Origin: Cyprinodon diabolis | Taxonomy: Eukaryota > Chordata > Actinopteri > Cyprinodontiformes > Cyprinodontidae | Assembly (NCBI GenBank): GCA_030533445.1 | Contig: CM060070.1 | Location: 32,890,001 to 32,954,000, forward strand | Reading direction: 5' to 3' | Length of the DNA: 64,000 bases | Shown here: positions 20,361-31,925 of the stretch, piece by piece | Numbering within the stretch: the stretch's first letter is position 1 | Layout of the letters: every line of letters starts with the position of its first letter | Notes under the pieces: model-generated | Databases searched by the model: none | Seen by the model: only the letters and a program-made list of their open reading frames with translations | Told to the model about the DNA's origin: nothing | Position numbers and translations under genes: made by a program

Positions 20361-22399
20361 TGATCCAAAATATCTATACTATCGACACCAAGCTGGTACC
20401 AGTATTGGATCCATACTATAGTTCCAGATCCCCTCTATGCAATGCTGCTGGTTCATTATAAAGCCAATAGTTGTGATAGTTTGATCTTTATATTTAAAAA
20501 ATCAAGAAAATATTTAAGTTTTAATTTCATTTTTTCTCTATTGTAGTTTATCAGCTCTGTAGGTAAAAAAGGTTTTTGCATTTTAATTATGTAAGAAAAA
20601 AAATTTACATTTACATTTCAGAAGTTTGATGACATATTAAACAGTTAAACCTATTATTAATCCTAATATTAATAAATATATTAACCTAATGTTATAGTGA
20701 TAAATCATCCACATCTTCCCTGTATTCACCTGCACTCTGGTCGATACTAAGTATACTAGTATGGTTACACATGGATGGATGTTTAATACAAGCTTAAAAG
20801 TTGTTATTAAGGAATAGTGTGTGCTTGAATTCCAATAAAACATATATGAGATACAATTCTGGTATATAAACCGTTTTTATATGAAAATGCTTGGATTTAA
20901 AATAGGTAGAACATAAATAAGTGGGTATGACTCTTTAATAAGGATTTCTAGCCCCCCCAAACTGGACCGTACCATCTGTGAAGCAGCTGCACCTATGGCT
21001 CCAGTAACCTTCCCGCCTCCACCCACCTGCCGCCATGTTGCTGCATCACTCTCAGCTGACCCAGAGTAAGAGGAGAATTGTTAACCTGTTAGACGTTCTA
21101 AGTTTGTTCCAGTAAAGTTTCTGAGGTTTATTACGAACATTTTTAACAGATTTCTTTTCAGTTTTCGGGTTAGCTTAACGCTAGCTAGTAGCTCCTGCTG
21201 TTCGTAAGTTAGCATATGCTTGCATAGGCGGCTGGATAAAGCAGCTCCATGATGGAACCGTTGAGCTGGAGACTTTGAATCAGATGCTAACTTCAGTGCC
21301 AGCAGTGATCTTTTCCCTAGAGATCCCTACCTGGTCCAAAACTATACTTACACATCTAATTCTTTACATTTTACATTGTTTATTTTGTTATTAATGTGTT
21401 TAGTGTGAAGAATGTACCATTTTTTGTTGTAACCTACAACTTGTTAGAAAACATTAATATTTAGTTTCAAATGAAAAAAAAAAAAGCTGAACAATTCAAG
21501 TTCATTTTGGTTAATAATCACCCGAATGGTAAAGCTTATATATTCCCTTCAAAATATAGAAAGAATTTTCCTTTTATTATCTACATTCTTCTAGAAGCTG
21601 AACAGGAAGTGGGATAAAATGATGAAGAACCAAACAGGTCAAGTTATTGGACCATGTTTCTAATGATGGATAGAAACATGTACGATTCTCTTCCTGTGAG
21701 CTGATAGGATTCATTGTGATCTCAATGGAGGTGATCTTGGTGTAAATCTCACCCTGATAGAAGATCCAATCAGTTTCCGACAAAAGATCTGGACCCAGTC
21801 TGGTTTACTGGAGGTTCTGGGATCTTTCTTGAACTGTTAAACGGATTCCTGCAAACAAAGGAAAGTGAGGAGAAGCTGCAGCTCCCCAGTGAACACTGAT
21901 GGTTTGATGTATATTCGCTGAGTCATGCATGCATAAAATGCAGCATCATCAGTTCTTTGCTTTGAGGGTTCTCTGAGCAGTTTTCCAGGTAAACCCACGG
22001 CTCAGATGTGGGGAGCCACGCCTTCCTGTTTGTGGAAGCTCTGAGGAGGATTTTCAATGAGCGTTGATCCAAAGCCGTCTTTGATCCTGACGGTTTGAAC
22101 CCAGTAGGAACAGCTGCTCTGGACCGCTTGTCCAGGATGAGGACAATGAACTATGTTTGAGTTTTTGTCCTCCTGCATGACTGGCTGCGAAAGAAAACAT
22201 GAAACAGCTCAGAGGAGATTAGAGGCATTCCTGGGTTTACCTGCTCAGACAGGTCGCTTACACACCTGTGGGGGTGGGGGTGGGGGGTTAGTCATATAGG
22301 TGCATGCCGTGGTGGGGGGGCTCCACCCTGCATTGAAATGAACCACAGGCAAATACTTTGACTGTCTCTTCAGTGTCTGTTTTGGTGGAAAGACGTTAG
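20361..22399. other. No confirmed gene; repeat relics and unique sequence
   Basis: The part at 20361-20440 contains phrases like TACTATCGACACCAAGCTGG that resemble interior parts of hAT MITEs, without ends. The region 20950-21300 is somewhat CpG-richer. Minus-strand frames such as 21577-21783 are short and unrecognised. A G-rich stretch (GTGGGGGTGGGGGTGGGGGG) at 22267-22286 precedes the first coding exon. Confidence 0.4.
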
Positions 22400-22788
22400 T
22401 GTGGTTTGTGCACCCGTTGACACACACTCTCCCAGTGAGGCGGCTGTCTGGCAGCGTGCTCCAACAGATCGCTCTTTCATGCTGAACCAGGCAGTCTCTG
22501 TACCTTTGCTCCCCGGTGCCGTCCACCTCCTCTCCCTGCTGCTCTGCCTGCCACGTCAGAGGGAGCCTCTGCCTGGGCGCCCAGCTCACTCCTCTGGGAG
22601 CCTGTGGTCACCCTGGTCCTGGTCAGGAGTTGCCGTCCCGTTCCATTCGAAGCAGATGGGATGTTAGCAGGAATCAGTAGAGGAGAGACTGAAGACTTCT
22701 GTCCTCCTGAGGAGAGGGTCGGCTGCTCTCTGAGGGCTGGGATCAGTGGGGAGGGTCTGCAGTCCTGTGGGGGGCGTTCAGCTGAAAC
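22400..22788 (+). promoter_or_regulatory. Probable 5' UTR and promoter-proximal region
   Basis: A GC-richer block directly upstream of the first coding exon, with in-frame stops so not itself coding in the exon's frame. No TATA box was seen. The transcription start cannot be placed from sequence. Confidence 0.35.
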
Positions 22789-22814
22789 ATGAGTGGATAC
22801 CTCTACAGGGGACG
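22789..22814 (+). CDS. First coding exon of a centrosomin-family-like gene (tentative)
   Basis: ATG at 22789 (context AAACATGAG) opens nine codons, MSGYLYRG plus two bases of the next codon. Then comes GTAAGG at 22815, a consensus donor after ACG. The two-base phase fits exactly with the exon at 29633, which begins with one base to complete an arginine codon. The joined frame stays open for 49 codons over three exons. This is the smallest and least certain piece on its own; its support is the phase match and the donor. The identity argument is given at exon 3. An alternative is that translation starts at the ATG pair at 29679. Confidence 0.45.
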
Positions 22815-23592
22815 GTAAGGATGCTTCTGCAACAACTTATTTAGCCTGAAATCTAGAAGTATTTTCTCTGCGTTGAACCCAGGATGCAGGTTATGTAACG
22901 CGGCTCGGAGCAGTTCGCTCTAAAGCAAACATCTGCTTGATCCCTGTTCAGCGCTAACATTTTACCCCTTAAGGTCAGCAAACAGGGAGCAGACTCAGGC
23001 AGCCAATCCTATTCTCCCAACTTTAAAGAAATATTCTGGATATAAAGGTTTTCATACTCTGAGTTTATAACCAACAGCTGGATAATCTCACCTTAATTTT
23101 AAGGCTAAAACCAGATATTTACACATATTAAACAGACAATCATTTCCTTTATCTCTACTGGTAAATAAACCAACTTCCTTTCTATAGGTCAAAAAAATTA
23201 TATTTATAAGGCCGAAATTCTTCAGTTGAAAGGCTTACTGTTGTTACTGGGGTTCTTCAAATAACTAACGGCATCCTGAGGAAAAAATCCAGGAGGAGTA
23301 GACCATGACCTTTATTTAAAGTCATGCTCTACATGGATTCTGTTTCTTCTGTTCTCCAGAAAAGGTCCATAAGAATCCTTGGAATATTAAGAAGGGGGAA
23401 TATGATGCATTTCCTTTTAGGTCGCTTGACGCAGCATCATGATTGGCTGGTTGATTCAGTCTATATGGTATGGAAAGAAAGCAGACTCACCTCACTGTAA
23501 ACAACCCTATCTATGGGTTAAAGGTTGGTGATTTGGTTGGGAAATGGTCGGACTGTAGAGCAGTCAGTTTTTCAGTTTTTTGTTTTGTTATC
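22815..23592. other. Intron sequence; no other feature
   Basis: Unique AT-rich DNA following the exon 1 donor, ending at the hAT element. Nothing further recognised. Confidence 0.45.
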
Positions 23593-23704
23593 TAGGGCCC
23601 TATAATTTCCGCGATCACGGAATCGCGGATGGAGGTAAACTAGTGTAAATGCGGAATTTCTACATTTGACATGAAATTCTGTTTTTGTGTGGGAAAAGAA
23701 CGTA

Positions 23705-24925
23705 CACCCACCGGCCACTTTATTAGGTACCCCATGCTAGTAACGGGTTGGACCCCCTTTTGCCTTCAGAACTGCCTCAATTCTTCGTGGCATAGATTCA
23801 ACAAGGTGCTGGAAGCATTCCTCAGGGAGTTTGGTCCATATTGACATGATGGCATCACACAGTTGCCGCAGATTTGTCGGCTGCACATCCATGATGCGAA
23901 TCTCCCGTTCCACCACATCCCAAAGATGCTCTTTTGGATTGAGATCTGGTGACTGTGGAGGCCATTTGAGTACAGTGAACTCATTGTCATGTTCAAGAAA
24001 CCAGTCTGAGATGATTCCAGCTTTATGACATGGCGCATTATCCTGCTGAAAGTAGCCATCAGAAGTTGGGTACATTGTGGTCATAAAGGGATGGACATGG
24101 TCAGCAACAATACTCAGGTAGGCTGTGGCGTTGCAACGATGCTCAATTGGTACCAAGGGGCCCAAAGAGTGCCAAGAAAATATTCCCCACACCATGACAC
24201 CACCACCACCAGCCTGAACCGTTGATACAAGGCAGGATGGATCCATGCTTTCAAGTTGTAGACGCCAAATTCTGACCCTACCATCCGAATGTCGCAGCAG
24301 AAATCGAGACTCATCAGATCAGGCAACGTTTTTCCAATCTTCTATTGTCCAATTTCGATGAGCTTGTGCAAATTGTAGCCTCAGTTTCCTGGTCTTAGCT
24401 GAAAGGAGTGGCACCCGGTGTGGTCTTCTGCTGCTGTAGCCCATCTGCCTCAAAGTTCGACGTACTGTGCGTTCAGAGATGCTCTTCTGCCCACCTTGGT
24501 TGTAACGGGTGGTTATTTGAGTCACTGTTGCCCTTCTACCAGCTCGAACCAGTCTGGCCATTCTCCTCTGACCTCTGGCATCAACAAGGCATTTCCGCCC
24601 ACAGAACTGCTGCTCACTGGATGTTTTTTCTTTTTCGGACCATTCTCTGTAAACCCTAGAGATGGTTGTGCGTGAAAATCCCAGTAGATCAGCACTTTCT
24701 GAAATACTCAGACCAGCCCTTCTGGCACCAATAATCATGCCACGTTCAAAGTCACTCAAATCACCTTTCTTCCCCATACTGATGCTTGGTTTGAACTGCA
24801 GGAGATTGTCTTGACCATGTCTACATGCCTAAATGCACTGAGTTGCCGCCATGTGATTGGCTGCTTAGAAATGAAGTGTTAACGAGCAGTTGGACAGGCG
24901 TACCTAATAAAGTGGCCGGTGAGTG
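23705..24925 (-). mobile_element. Tc1/mariner-like element of DD36E type
   Basis: TA dinucleotides flank it (23703-23704, 24926-24927). Its terminal repeats are about 28-30 bp and nearly perfect, built on CCGGCCACTTTATTAGGTAC. The length is 1221 bp. It carries one minus-strand transposase frame broken by a single stop codon. It is inserted in a hAT-like element, so it is the younger of the two. Confidence 0.9.
23737..24777 (-). pseudogene. Tc1-like DD36E transposase with one nonsense codon
   Basis: A 346-codon frame running from MGKKGDL at 24777 to KGGPTRY at its end. The N-terminus shows the helix-turn-helix pair (SISESADLLGFSRTTISRVY; SERTVRRTLRQMGY). TGA at 24319-24321 replaces the tryptophan expected right before the first catalytic aspartate (SDESRF). 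The remaining frame is uninterrupted: second D in YFQQDNAPCH and E in NPKEHLW, with 36 residues between. This DD36E spacing is known for the Incomer group of Tc1/mariner; Tc1 proper has 34. The usual NPIE is NPKE here, a change that may also impair the enzyme. It is one base change from an open frame. Confidence 0.9.
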
Positions 24926-25562
24926 TACGTCGGGGGGAAATGCACACCGGGGGACGCAAATCTGGGCGACACAACCCCTTCCGCTTCGTCATTTCCGCTC
25001 ACCCTCCCCCATCAAAACATTGAAAAAATGCCGAAGAGGCTCTGCACAGCTCCGCTTTCGGCGAAAAAGTTGAGAAACACTTGCTTACATACTTCCTGTA
25101 TTTTACCTTTTTTTAATGCACTTTAATGTACTGTATGGAAAATATGGTTCTTTATTGAGAGGTCCTATTTTATTTTTTTACTTGAAAAAGCTAATGGAGC
25201 ACTTTTATTTATAACCATTGGTTCATAACCATTAAAATATTGTTAGTACTTAGAGTGCAGTGTTATGTTGCATCATGCAGTAAAAGTACTGAGTAAATGT
25301 GTTTTTTTTACCTCAATAAATTTAAGGTCATTCCTATTTTATTGTGTACATTTTAATCATTAACATTTAAAGCACATTCTTTTTATGACTGAAATAACAG
25401 TAAAGGGTAAAAAAAACTGAATTTTCAAAAATTAAAATGGAAAAAATGGAATTTGGGGAAAAATAAAATGGAATTTGGGAAAAAATAAAACTGATTTTAT
25501 TGGGCCCTAGTTATCTCACCTTGATTCTGTTTTAAATGGACCTTGTCTGGCTGCATAGTGGG

Positions 25563-26190
25563 CAGAGATGGCAAAAGTACTCACTTTCCGTACTTGAGTA
25601 AAATTACAGATACTTGTGTTAAAAAATACTCTGGTAAAAGTGGAAGTACTGATTAAACTTCTTTACTCAAGTAAAAGTAACAAAGTACAGGCTTGTAAAT
25701 TTACTTAAAGTATAAAAGTAAAGTAGAAACCACTTTTTTCATGCCGTTGCCTACATTTTAAATGGATGTCTGCCAATAGGACTAGATCTCCGTTGTGTTC
25801 ATTTTCAATCATCTCGTCGTCCATACTACTATGCTAACGCCACCAAGCTGCAATGATTTGCAGCGAATGAATACCGCCGAATCTGTTGATTCATCTTGTA
25901 GTGGTGCGTCAAATGCAAAGTAGATTCCCATCCAATTAGATTGAATTTGGTATTGATGACGTGAAAAATAATAACAGTAACTCCATTGAAATGATTCAAA
26001 ATTAAAGTAACGAGCCAATTTTTTAAAATGTAAGGAGTAGAAAGTACAGATACTGTATTTGTGTAAAAATGTAAGGAGTAGAAGTAAAAAAGTCGCCATA
26101 AAAATAAGTAGTAAAGTAAAGTAAAAATATCAGAAAAATGTACTTGAGTACAGTAGCGAAGTATTTATACTTCGTTACTTCCCATCTCTG
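25563..26190. mobile_element. hAT MITE
   Basis: Starts CAGAGATGGCAAAAGTACTC and ends TTACTTCCCATCTCTG, with perfect 8-bp target duplications ATAGTGGG at 25555-25562 and 26191-26198. It is 628 bp long, rich in AAGTA/TACTT motifs near both ends, and has no transposase. It lies 53 bp from the previous hAT-like element. Confidence 0.92.
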
Positions 26191-26264
26191 ATAGTGGGAC
26201 CATGGTTAGAACTGTTACAACAACATGGTCCTAGCTATAAAATGAACCGGATAAAATTATCTGG

Positions 26265-26420
26265 GTGATCTCCGCTTGCATGAGTGGATTTTTCCCTGGG
26301 TACTCCAGCTTCCTCCCACAGTCCAGAGCCATGAATAGAGCTGACTGGAGATCTCAGCTCTCTGTGGCGTGTCTTTGTGTTTCTAAGATGGACTGACGTG
26401 GTGAACCCTGCTGGAAACAG
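26265..26420 (+). repeat. RTE/Rex3-like LINE 3' region fragment
   Basis: Contains CCCTGGGTACTCCAGCTTCC and CCCACAGTCCAGAGCCATGA, the phrase that recurs in the fish LINE 3' region also seen at 20145-20360. Truncated on both sides. Confidence 0.5.
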
Positions 26421-28152
26421 AGAGCATCCGCTGTCTGCAAAGATGTATTATACACAGAAAGTGAATAGTTAGTTTTATTTTTCTTCAGGTTTTATTTGTT
26501 GGTTCACCAAAGAAAAGCGTCATTCTAAGCTGGGCTATCTTTGTTTAATCAGGTTTAATAAAACCTTAAACTCTTCGTAACTTCTTAACTTAGGTTTTCA
26601 CCCTGTCAGTCTTCGTTTAGAGGCAGTTGGATTTCAATTCTTTATTAATCAGTTTATTAAACTTGGTTAAATACGACAAATGGCTATAAAGAAAAGTTAA
26701 CCCAAACCTTTTCCTTATATGTTGATGATATTCAGTTATATTCCTTGTCTCAGAAATCAAAAATACGTTTTGTTTTTAAACTCTTTTCAATTCAAACCAA
26801 ATGCACAATGTAATAAGACAGACATGAACAAAACCCTTAAAAAAGTGGATTCAGGCTTCTGGACTGTTCTTCTTTGGTGCAACATTTTGTCTCTTCTCCA
26901 AGAAACCTCTTCAGTCTGAGGAGATCCAGGTAAACTCAGCTTTAGAAGCAGAGCCTTTGCATAGTGGATTAACCCGTTTATGATGACATCCAAACCGGTT
27001 GCTCTCATGCAAACGAGGACCAACAGTCTAACGTTCGATGGTTAGTTCTCTGATAAACACTGGTTGTTCCCAGAGGGCATTGGAATAGGGGGGCAGATGG
27101 ACTTATCCAGATGAGTGGAAACCGCTGATCTTGGCCTGATGATGTTGCTCTTCTCTGCTGGGTCATCGTTTCGGCCAGCGGCTGCTTAGTAGAACTTGTT
27201 CCAGTCCTGGAAATTCAAAGCATAAACCATATTACTCACCAACAAACAAAATGACTACTGCTCTGGGTCAGGGTTTTGGTTCCTCCTTTTTACCTGTTGA
27301 CTGGCAGGGGGCCTCAGGTGAAAAGTAGGAACGAAAACCCTGACCCAGACCAGTCGTCATTCCTTGTGTTGGTGAATTCTAGAGAAACTGAGGCCATTAT
27401 TTTCTAAAAAATTAAGCCCGGGTGACTTTTAAACCCAACATCAAATTACAGCAAAGACTGGTTCCCTTCGAATACAGTATCTGTTCCCCCAGTACCAGCA
27501 GAGGAACATTTGATATGCTGTTAAGTATCATTTAGTGCCTGGGAAATTAACTTGATCTATAAAATAATCACAAGTTAACAAAATGCAATTTTCAAATTGC
27601 AGAGACGTAACATTTTTGCATTCAATTCAATGAGAGTAAGATACTAACTTTCTCACTACAGTCTTTAAGGTGGCACTAATGAGATTAAAGTTTTTTTTCA
27701 AACAGAAGGGTACACAGAGGGGAAGCTAGCAGCAGATCCATACATGCAAGTTAAATTAAGCAATTTCTGCTCAACAGCAACAGTAAATTCCTGTGACAAT
27801 GCAGGACTAGAAAGCTTTAAAGGTCATTGAAACCCTGGAGTGAAACATCTTCATGTGTGTGGGTAGCACAGAGGAACAGAGGAAGAAATAAGTTCCAGTT
27901 TTAGTGTTTGGTAGAATCATCCAGATGTAGAAACAGAACCGTTTTTTACTCTCATCCTAAATGTGTTTCTAGTTTCCCTGTTTTTCATTTTCCCCTGCAT
28001 GATCTCTTCAGACAAAATTTCCTGATTCAAGACTATAAGTGACCAAAGGAACAATAATTTTCCTTTCTAGATTTTTATGGAAGAAAATTCAAGTTCAATC
28101 TTGAAATAGTGTAAGGACTAATCCATCGTTTTACACAGTCTAAGGACATATG
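26421..28152. other. Intron sequence with one long hairpin
   Basis: No exon recognised. The hairpin at 27236-27375 is listed separately. Open frames here are short and unrecognised. Confidence 0.45.
27236..27375. repeat. Imperfect inverted repeat able to form a 61-bp stem
   Basis: The arm 27236-27296 (TCACCAACAAAC... to TTTTTACCTG) matches the reverse complement of 27315-27375 at roughly 85 percent by eye, including an uninterrupted CTCTGGGTCAGGGTTTT core apart from one substitution. An 18-base loop separates them. It may be a small foldback MITE, or a transcribed hairpin in this intron. There is no target duplication to prove transposition. Confidence 0.8.
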
Positions 28153-28160
28153 ACTTAAAG

Positions 28161-28836
28161 TAGGGATGCACGATATTGGGATTTTGGCCGATATCCGATA
28201 TGCCGATATTTTAAAACTCATGTAGCCAATAACCGATATTGATACTGATGTTAAAGCTGGACAAAAATAAGTAGTCATTGAAAATAGCAGTTTTGTTATC
28301 CATTTCTGACACTTTGAAAAATAATATACTCAAATATATTTTCATATGCTGATATCAAATTGATTTTTAAAAACGCGGAATCGATCTATTTTACTTTCAA
28401 AATCTCGTGAAATTTCATCGTTCTGTTACAAACTCTCGTGATATTTGGCAAAATCTTGATTATATATCAATATATAAAAATATGGCAAAATTTCGTGAAT
28501 TTTCGGGGGATTTCGTAGCATAACGATGACATATAGCAATATTTCATTAGTAAAAGAGATTGATATGGTGTTATATATATATCAGCATATGAAGATATTG
28601 TGATATTTTATTGTATCAATATTTTTTTCCCTCGTCTTTAGAAGTTTTTAAGTCTGTAAAAAAGAAGTTTTTGAGGAAGAAGAAGAAGTAGTATTTTTTT
28701 TTTTTTACACTTTAGAAACTCAGAAGCTGATCAAATATCGGGTTAAATATCGGTGGGGTGGCCGATGTCCGATATTCAGTTTTAAGGCCGATACAGGCTG
28801 ATACCGATAGGGGGCCGATTATATCGTGCATCCCTA
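28161..28836. mobile_element. hAT MITE
   Basis: Starts TAGGGATGCACGATATTGGG and ends TATATCGTGCATCCCTA, with perfect 8-bp target duplications ACTTAAAG at 28153-28160 and 28837-28844. The 676-bp interior is AT-rich, with repeated CCGATAT motifs near both ends and no transposase. Confidence 0.93.
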
Positions 28837-28844
28837 ACTTAAAG

Positions 28845-29632
28845 CAAAAGTAACTAAAGAATAAAGGAATATCATCTGCATGGCGGATACAGGATCCACC
28901 TATTAAAGTGCTTTTAAAATGTACTGAAGGAGGAGCATTTAAACCAGAAATAGAAAGATTCCTAGAACAGCACCCAGAGGAACACCAGAAATGAAGATGG
29001 CTGCAGAGGGAATCATTTATGACCGGTTCCTAGAAGGGATACAGAGATGGAGCAACCAGAGGGAAGAAAAGAGGAAGAGCTTAGAGAAAATACATGGACT
29101 CAATGAAGGAGGACATGGAGATGGTTGGTGTGGAAGAGGTTGATGAGTCAAATGGCAGGGTGAGGTGGGCAGCCAGAGTAAAAAACACTTCACCTTTACA
29201 TCAACAGATTGGTAAAAGTTATCTCTACATTTATGGACAATGGGAGATCCATCCAATCAGATAGAAGAACTGCAAGACTATACCTTATTTTTCATTTAAA
29301 ATTACTCAGAGCCACTGTGGAGGTTCTACAGAACCACTCTGGGTCATGAAGTCTCCTCAGGATCAACGTGATCCAGTCAGTTTGGGAAAACTCCTGTGAG
29401 GACGAGCCTCCTCCCTCTGCTGTCTTTGTTTACTGTGTCTTCATTGGTGAGTGATGGCGGTGTGACCTGAAGCATGCGCTGACTCAGGGCCCGGCACCAG
29501 CGTGTGAGTCGGGTCAGAGTCAGTTCTCCCTCCTTCAGCTTTCTGGTGCTGCAGGGATTCAGGAACAACAGGCAAGAAGGTGTTGGAACAGCTGAAGGAA
29601 GCGGTTTAACTGATTGATGTCTCTGCTTTCAG
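28845..29632. other. Intron sequence before exon 2
   Basis: Ordinary sequence ending in the pyrimidine tract and acceptor CTCTGCTTTCAG at 29632. A minus frame at 29017-29256 is not recognised. Confidence 0.45.
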
Positions 29633-29685
29633 GCACGGAGCTGCAGAGAAACGGGCCCGGCCGAGGAGCGTCGGACCTATGATGG
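29633..29685 (+). CDS. Second coding exon of the same gene (tentative)
   Basis: A 53-base exon with acceptor CTCTGCTTTCAG before it and GTAAGC right after it. It starts in phase 2 (one base completes the previous codon) and ends after one base, phase 1, which fits the next exon at 32853. It reads HGAAEKRARPRSVGPMM and the first base of D. Arginine and proline dominate. Its two adjacent methionine codons at 29679-29684, followed by D, could be an alternative start and recall the MMD start known for CDK5RAP2, a weak similarity. One other frame is also open, so coding rests on the three-exon phase agreement. Confidence 0.5.
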
Positions 29686-30215
29686 GTAAGCACCTTAAAC
29701 ATCACCTCATCTTTGCAGCCGCCCCCCCTCAGTGTGTTGTTACCATAAATAAGTATGATCTTGGTGCTGGAAACAGCCACGCCTCTGTAGGGGACTGGGG
29801 AATTTTCCCATGGTATATTTTGGTTCTGATTCTTAAGGAGAGAAATTATGGCTCTAGTTTTTTTTTCTGCTGTGGAAATACTCTCAAAATAGTTTTCTTT
29901 ATTTTAAGGGGAAGTAGATCTATTTATTTTTCTGGTTTGTTAGGTTTTCACGCCAGCTTTCCAGCTCGACAATGAATGGATCCCTGAGTTTCTTTACTGA
30001 AATGATTAATAAAATTTGTTTCCTCTCATTAATGATTCATTCGTTCATTCGGTAAATCCTTTCATTCATTTATAAATAAACTGAACTCATCTTCATTTCT
30101 TTACTCACAGTCGGAAGTTTTGCTCCACTCATCAACAGCGATGTGTTTGAACATATTTGGTCTGATCGGCACCGGGTCATAATTATACATACAGGCTCAA
30201 ACTCAGCGGAACATT
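29686..30215. other. Intron sequence with short ATTC repeats
   Basis: Contains a loose ATTC/ATTA tandem stretch at about 30020-30075. No exon seen. Confidence 0.45.
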
Positions 30216-30906
30216 TTAAAGGTATAATATGCAACCGGTGTTGATTTTCCAGCGAGGCTCCCCCCAGAGGGCGAAAGTAAAAGTGCACTGTCGTAAATAT
30301 GCACAGCTGTTCTCCTGGTTTCTCCGTCAAGCCAGGCGCGGTTGTTTTGAGCTTAGCAGACAGGCGAACACAACGAATGACTAACACAGTGAAAGTATGA
30401 ACATGCACACAGAGAGAGAGAAACCATTCCAATGTTACTTACAATCGCATCAGCAGAAACGCGAGGTCCTCGCAAGCCTTGCAGCCTTCTTTTTATTTTA
30501 GCTCTCGCCATTCGGAAAAAGCTTGCCCGATGTTCACCCGTGTACGACTCCTCTCTCTGTCCGGAGCCCTTTTCCTCTTTCTTGCCTGCTCTGACATGGG
30601 CTTTCGCTGTTTTCACACTGGTTCCGCCATGATAACTGCAAAAAGTCGCCACTGTGCTAGCAACGAGCATGCTTTTAACTGAGGGCGTGTAGCAGTTCTT
30701 GCCGTAAAGCAAGACAGACTCTCGCGAGACTTCTGAGCCTGTGGGTGCGGGCCGAGGGCTCCTGCAATTGCAAGTGCGGTATTTCCCCCACAGACCACCA
30801 GGGCGGCCGAGAATACCTTTGTTCAACCTGAAATGACTCATTTAATCATCCAAAACATTATGGAACACATTAATTAACTGAAAAATGTTGCATAGTGTGC
30901 CTTTAA
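30216..30906. mobile_element. TTAA-flanked non-autonomous DNA element
   Basis: The ends TTTTAAAGGTATAATATGCA and TGCATAGTGTGCCTTTAAAA form a 22-bp inverted repeat with three mismatches. The TTAA inside each end (30216-30219, 30903-30906) would be the target duplication, as in piggyBac or Kolobok elements. The interior is unusually GC- and CpG-rich compared with its neighbours. Frames of up to 162 codons at 30353-30841 are not recognised as any transposase. It sits in the intron between exons 2 and 3. Confidence 0.7.
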
Positions 30907-31569
30907 AAGGGAGGCTAGAGGTTCTTGAACTTCTTGTAGCTCAGCTGTTAGATTCTGGTCGGGGATTCTGATCCGGTGTAGCTGGTAGTTCCTTTCTGTA
31001 TTTTCGTTCTGTTTGGTATCGTTCCTTTCAAAGGAGATGATTCAGGATCCTGCTTTGAACTGGAAGCTGCTGCTTTCCATGCATAAACAACTATTTAATG
31101 ATGGACCAGAAACACACAAAATGCTCCTGATGGTTTTGGTTTCTGTCAAAAAAAACAAACAATCAAGAGTTCTGTTTTTATGAATCACATCTAGTATTAC
31201 AAACCTGAGGACAGCATAGCGGTGGCAATATCTTTCTGTAGGTTTACCTACTGGTGCAGCCTGCAAATTCCTCATATTTACTTCAAATTACTAACTAGAA
31301 AGTTGAATGTTGGCTTAAGTTGTGAGGTTCTACAGAATAATGACCCAAAAACAGAAACCCAGATAGATTTTAGGATAGATGAAGCCTTAGATCTGAGCCT
31401 GTATGTCATTTTATGGCCCTCTGTAGATCAGAGACATTTAAATAATACTGAAAACATGAAACTAGTAAACTAGATTAGTATAAGACCTTCTGAGCATTGA
31501 TTGTTCATTTATTGTGAAGCAAACAGACACTTATTAGAACCTGTTCTTGGTGAACTGATAAGATCTGGG

Positions 31570-31880
31570 TCAGTTTCTATGTAGCTCATCCCTCCAGGAT
31601 GAACCGCCTAAGCTTCTTTGTGTTGGAATGGCTTTGGTTCTAGTCTAACCACAGCATCTTCATTTGATTGAGGTCTGGGCTTTAACTAGGCCGTCCCGTC
31701 ACATTCAAAGTGTCCATTTAGACCTGTGGAGTGTTGGTTTAGCCGTGTGCTTTGGGTCGTTGCTGACAGACAGACTGACAGGTTCTGCTTGTTGTGTTTA
31801 AAGCTTTGGTGGATGTTTGATGCTTCCTCTTCACTCTTTACATTTCTGGCATTAAGGACACCAAGACATGAAGATGTCCA
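31570..31880. repeat. Old interspersed repeat fragment, copy 1
   Basis: The phrases TTGAGGTCTGGGCTTTAACT and AGGCCGTCCCGTC, followed by CTTTGGGTCGTTGCTGACAG, mark a fish repeat that recurs, strongly diverged, at 36310-36520 and 55263-56100. Class not determined; the copies are too decayed to show ends. Confidence 0.5.
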
Positions 31881-31925
31881 GGAATGATTTTGTCTCAATC
31901 CTTCTGCGAACATTTCTTACAACTG

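Larger units (their letters stand above)
23593..25509 (+). mobile_element. Non-autonomous hAT-like element interrupted by a Tc1-like element
   Basis: It starts TAGGGCCCTATAATTTC and ends TTTTATTGGGCCCTA, a 7-bp perfect inverted end that continues imperfectly. The flanks share GTTATC (23587-23592 and 25510-25515). A hAT target duplication should be 8 bp, so the ends have drifted slightly or the border is off by a base or two. About 690 bp remain when the Tc1-like insert (23705-24925) is removed. The sequence near the start (GCGATCACGGAATCGCGGA) is palindromic. No transposase of its own. Confidence 0.7.

Noticed and set aside
30353..30841. 162-codon minus frame
   Set aside because: It lies wholly inside the TTAA-flanked element and does not resemble a transposase; GC-rich DNA gives long chance frames.
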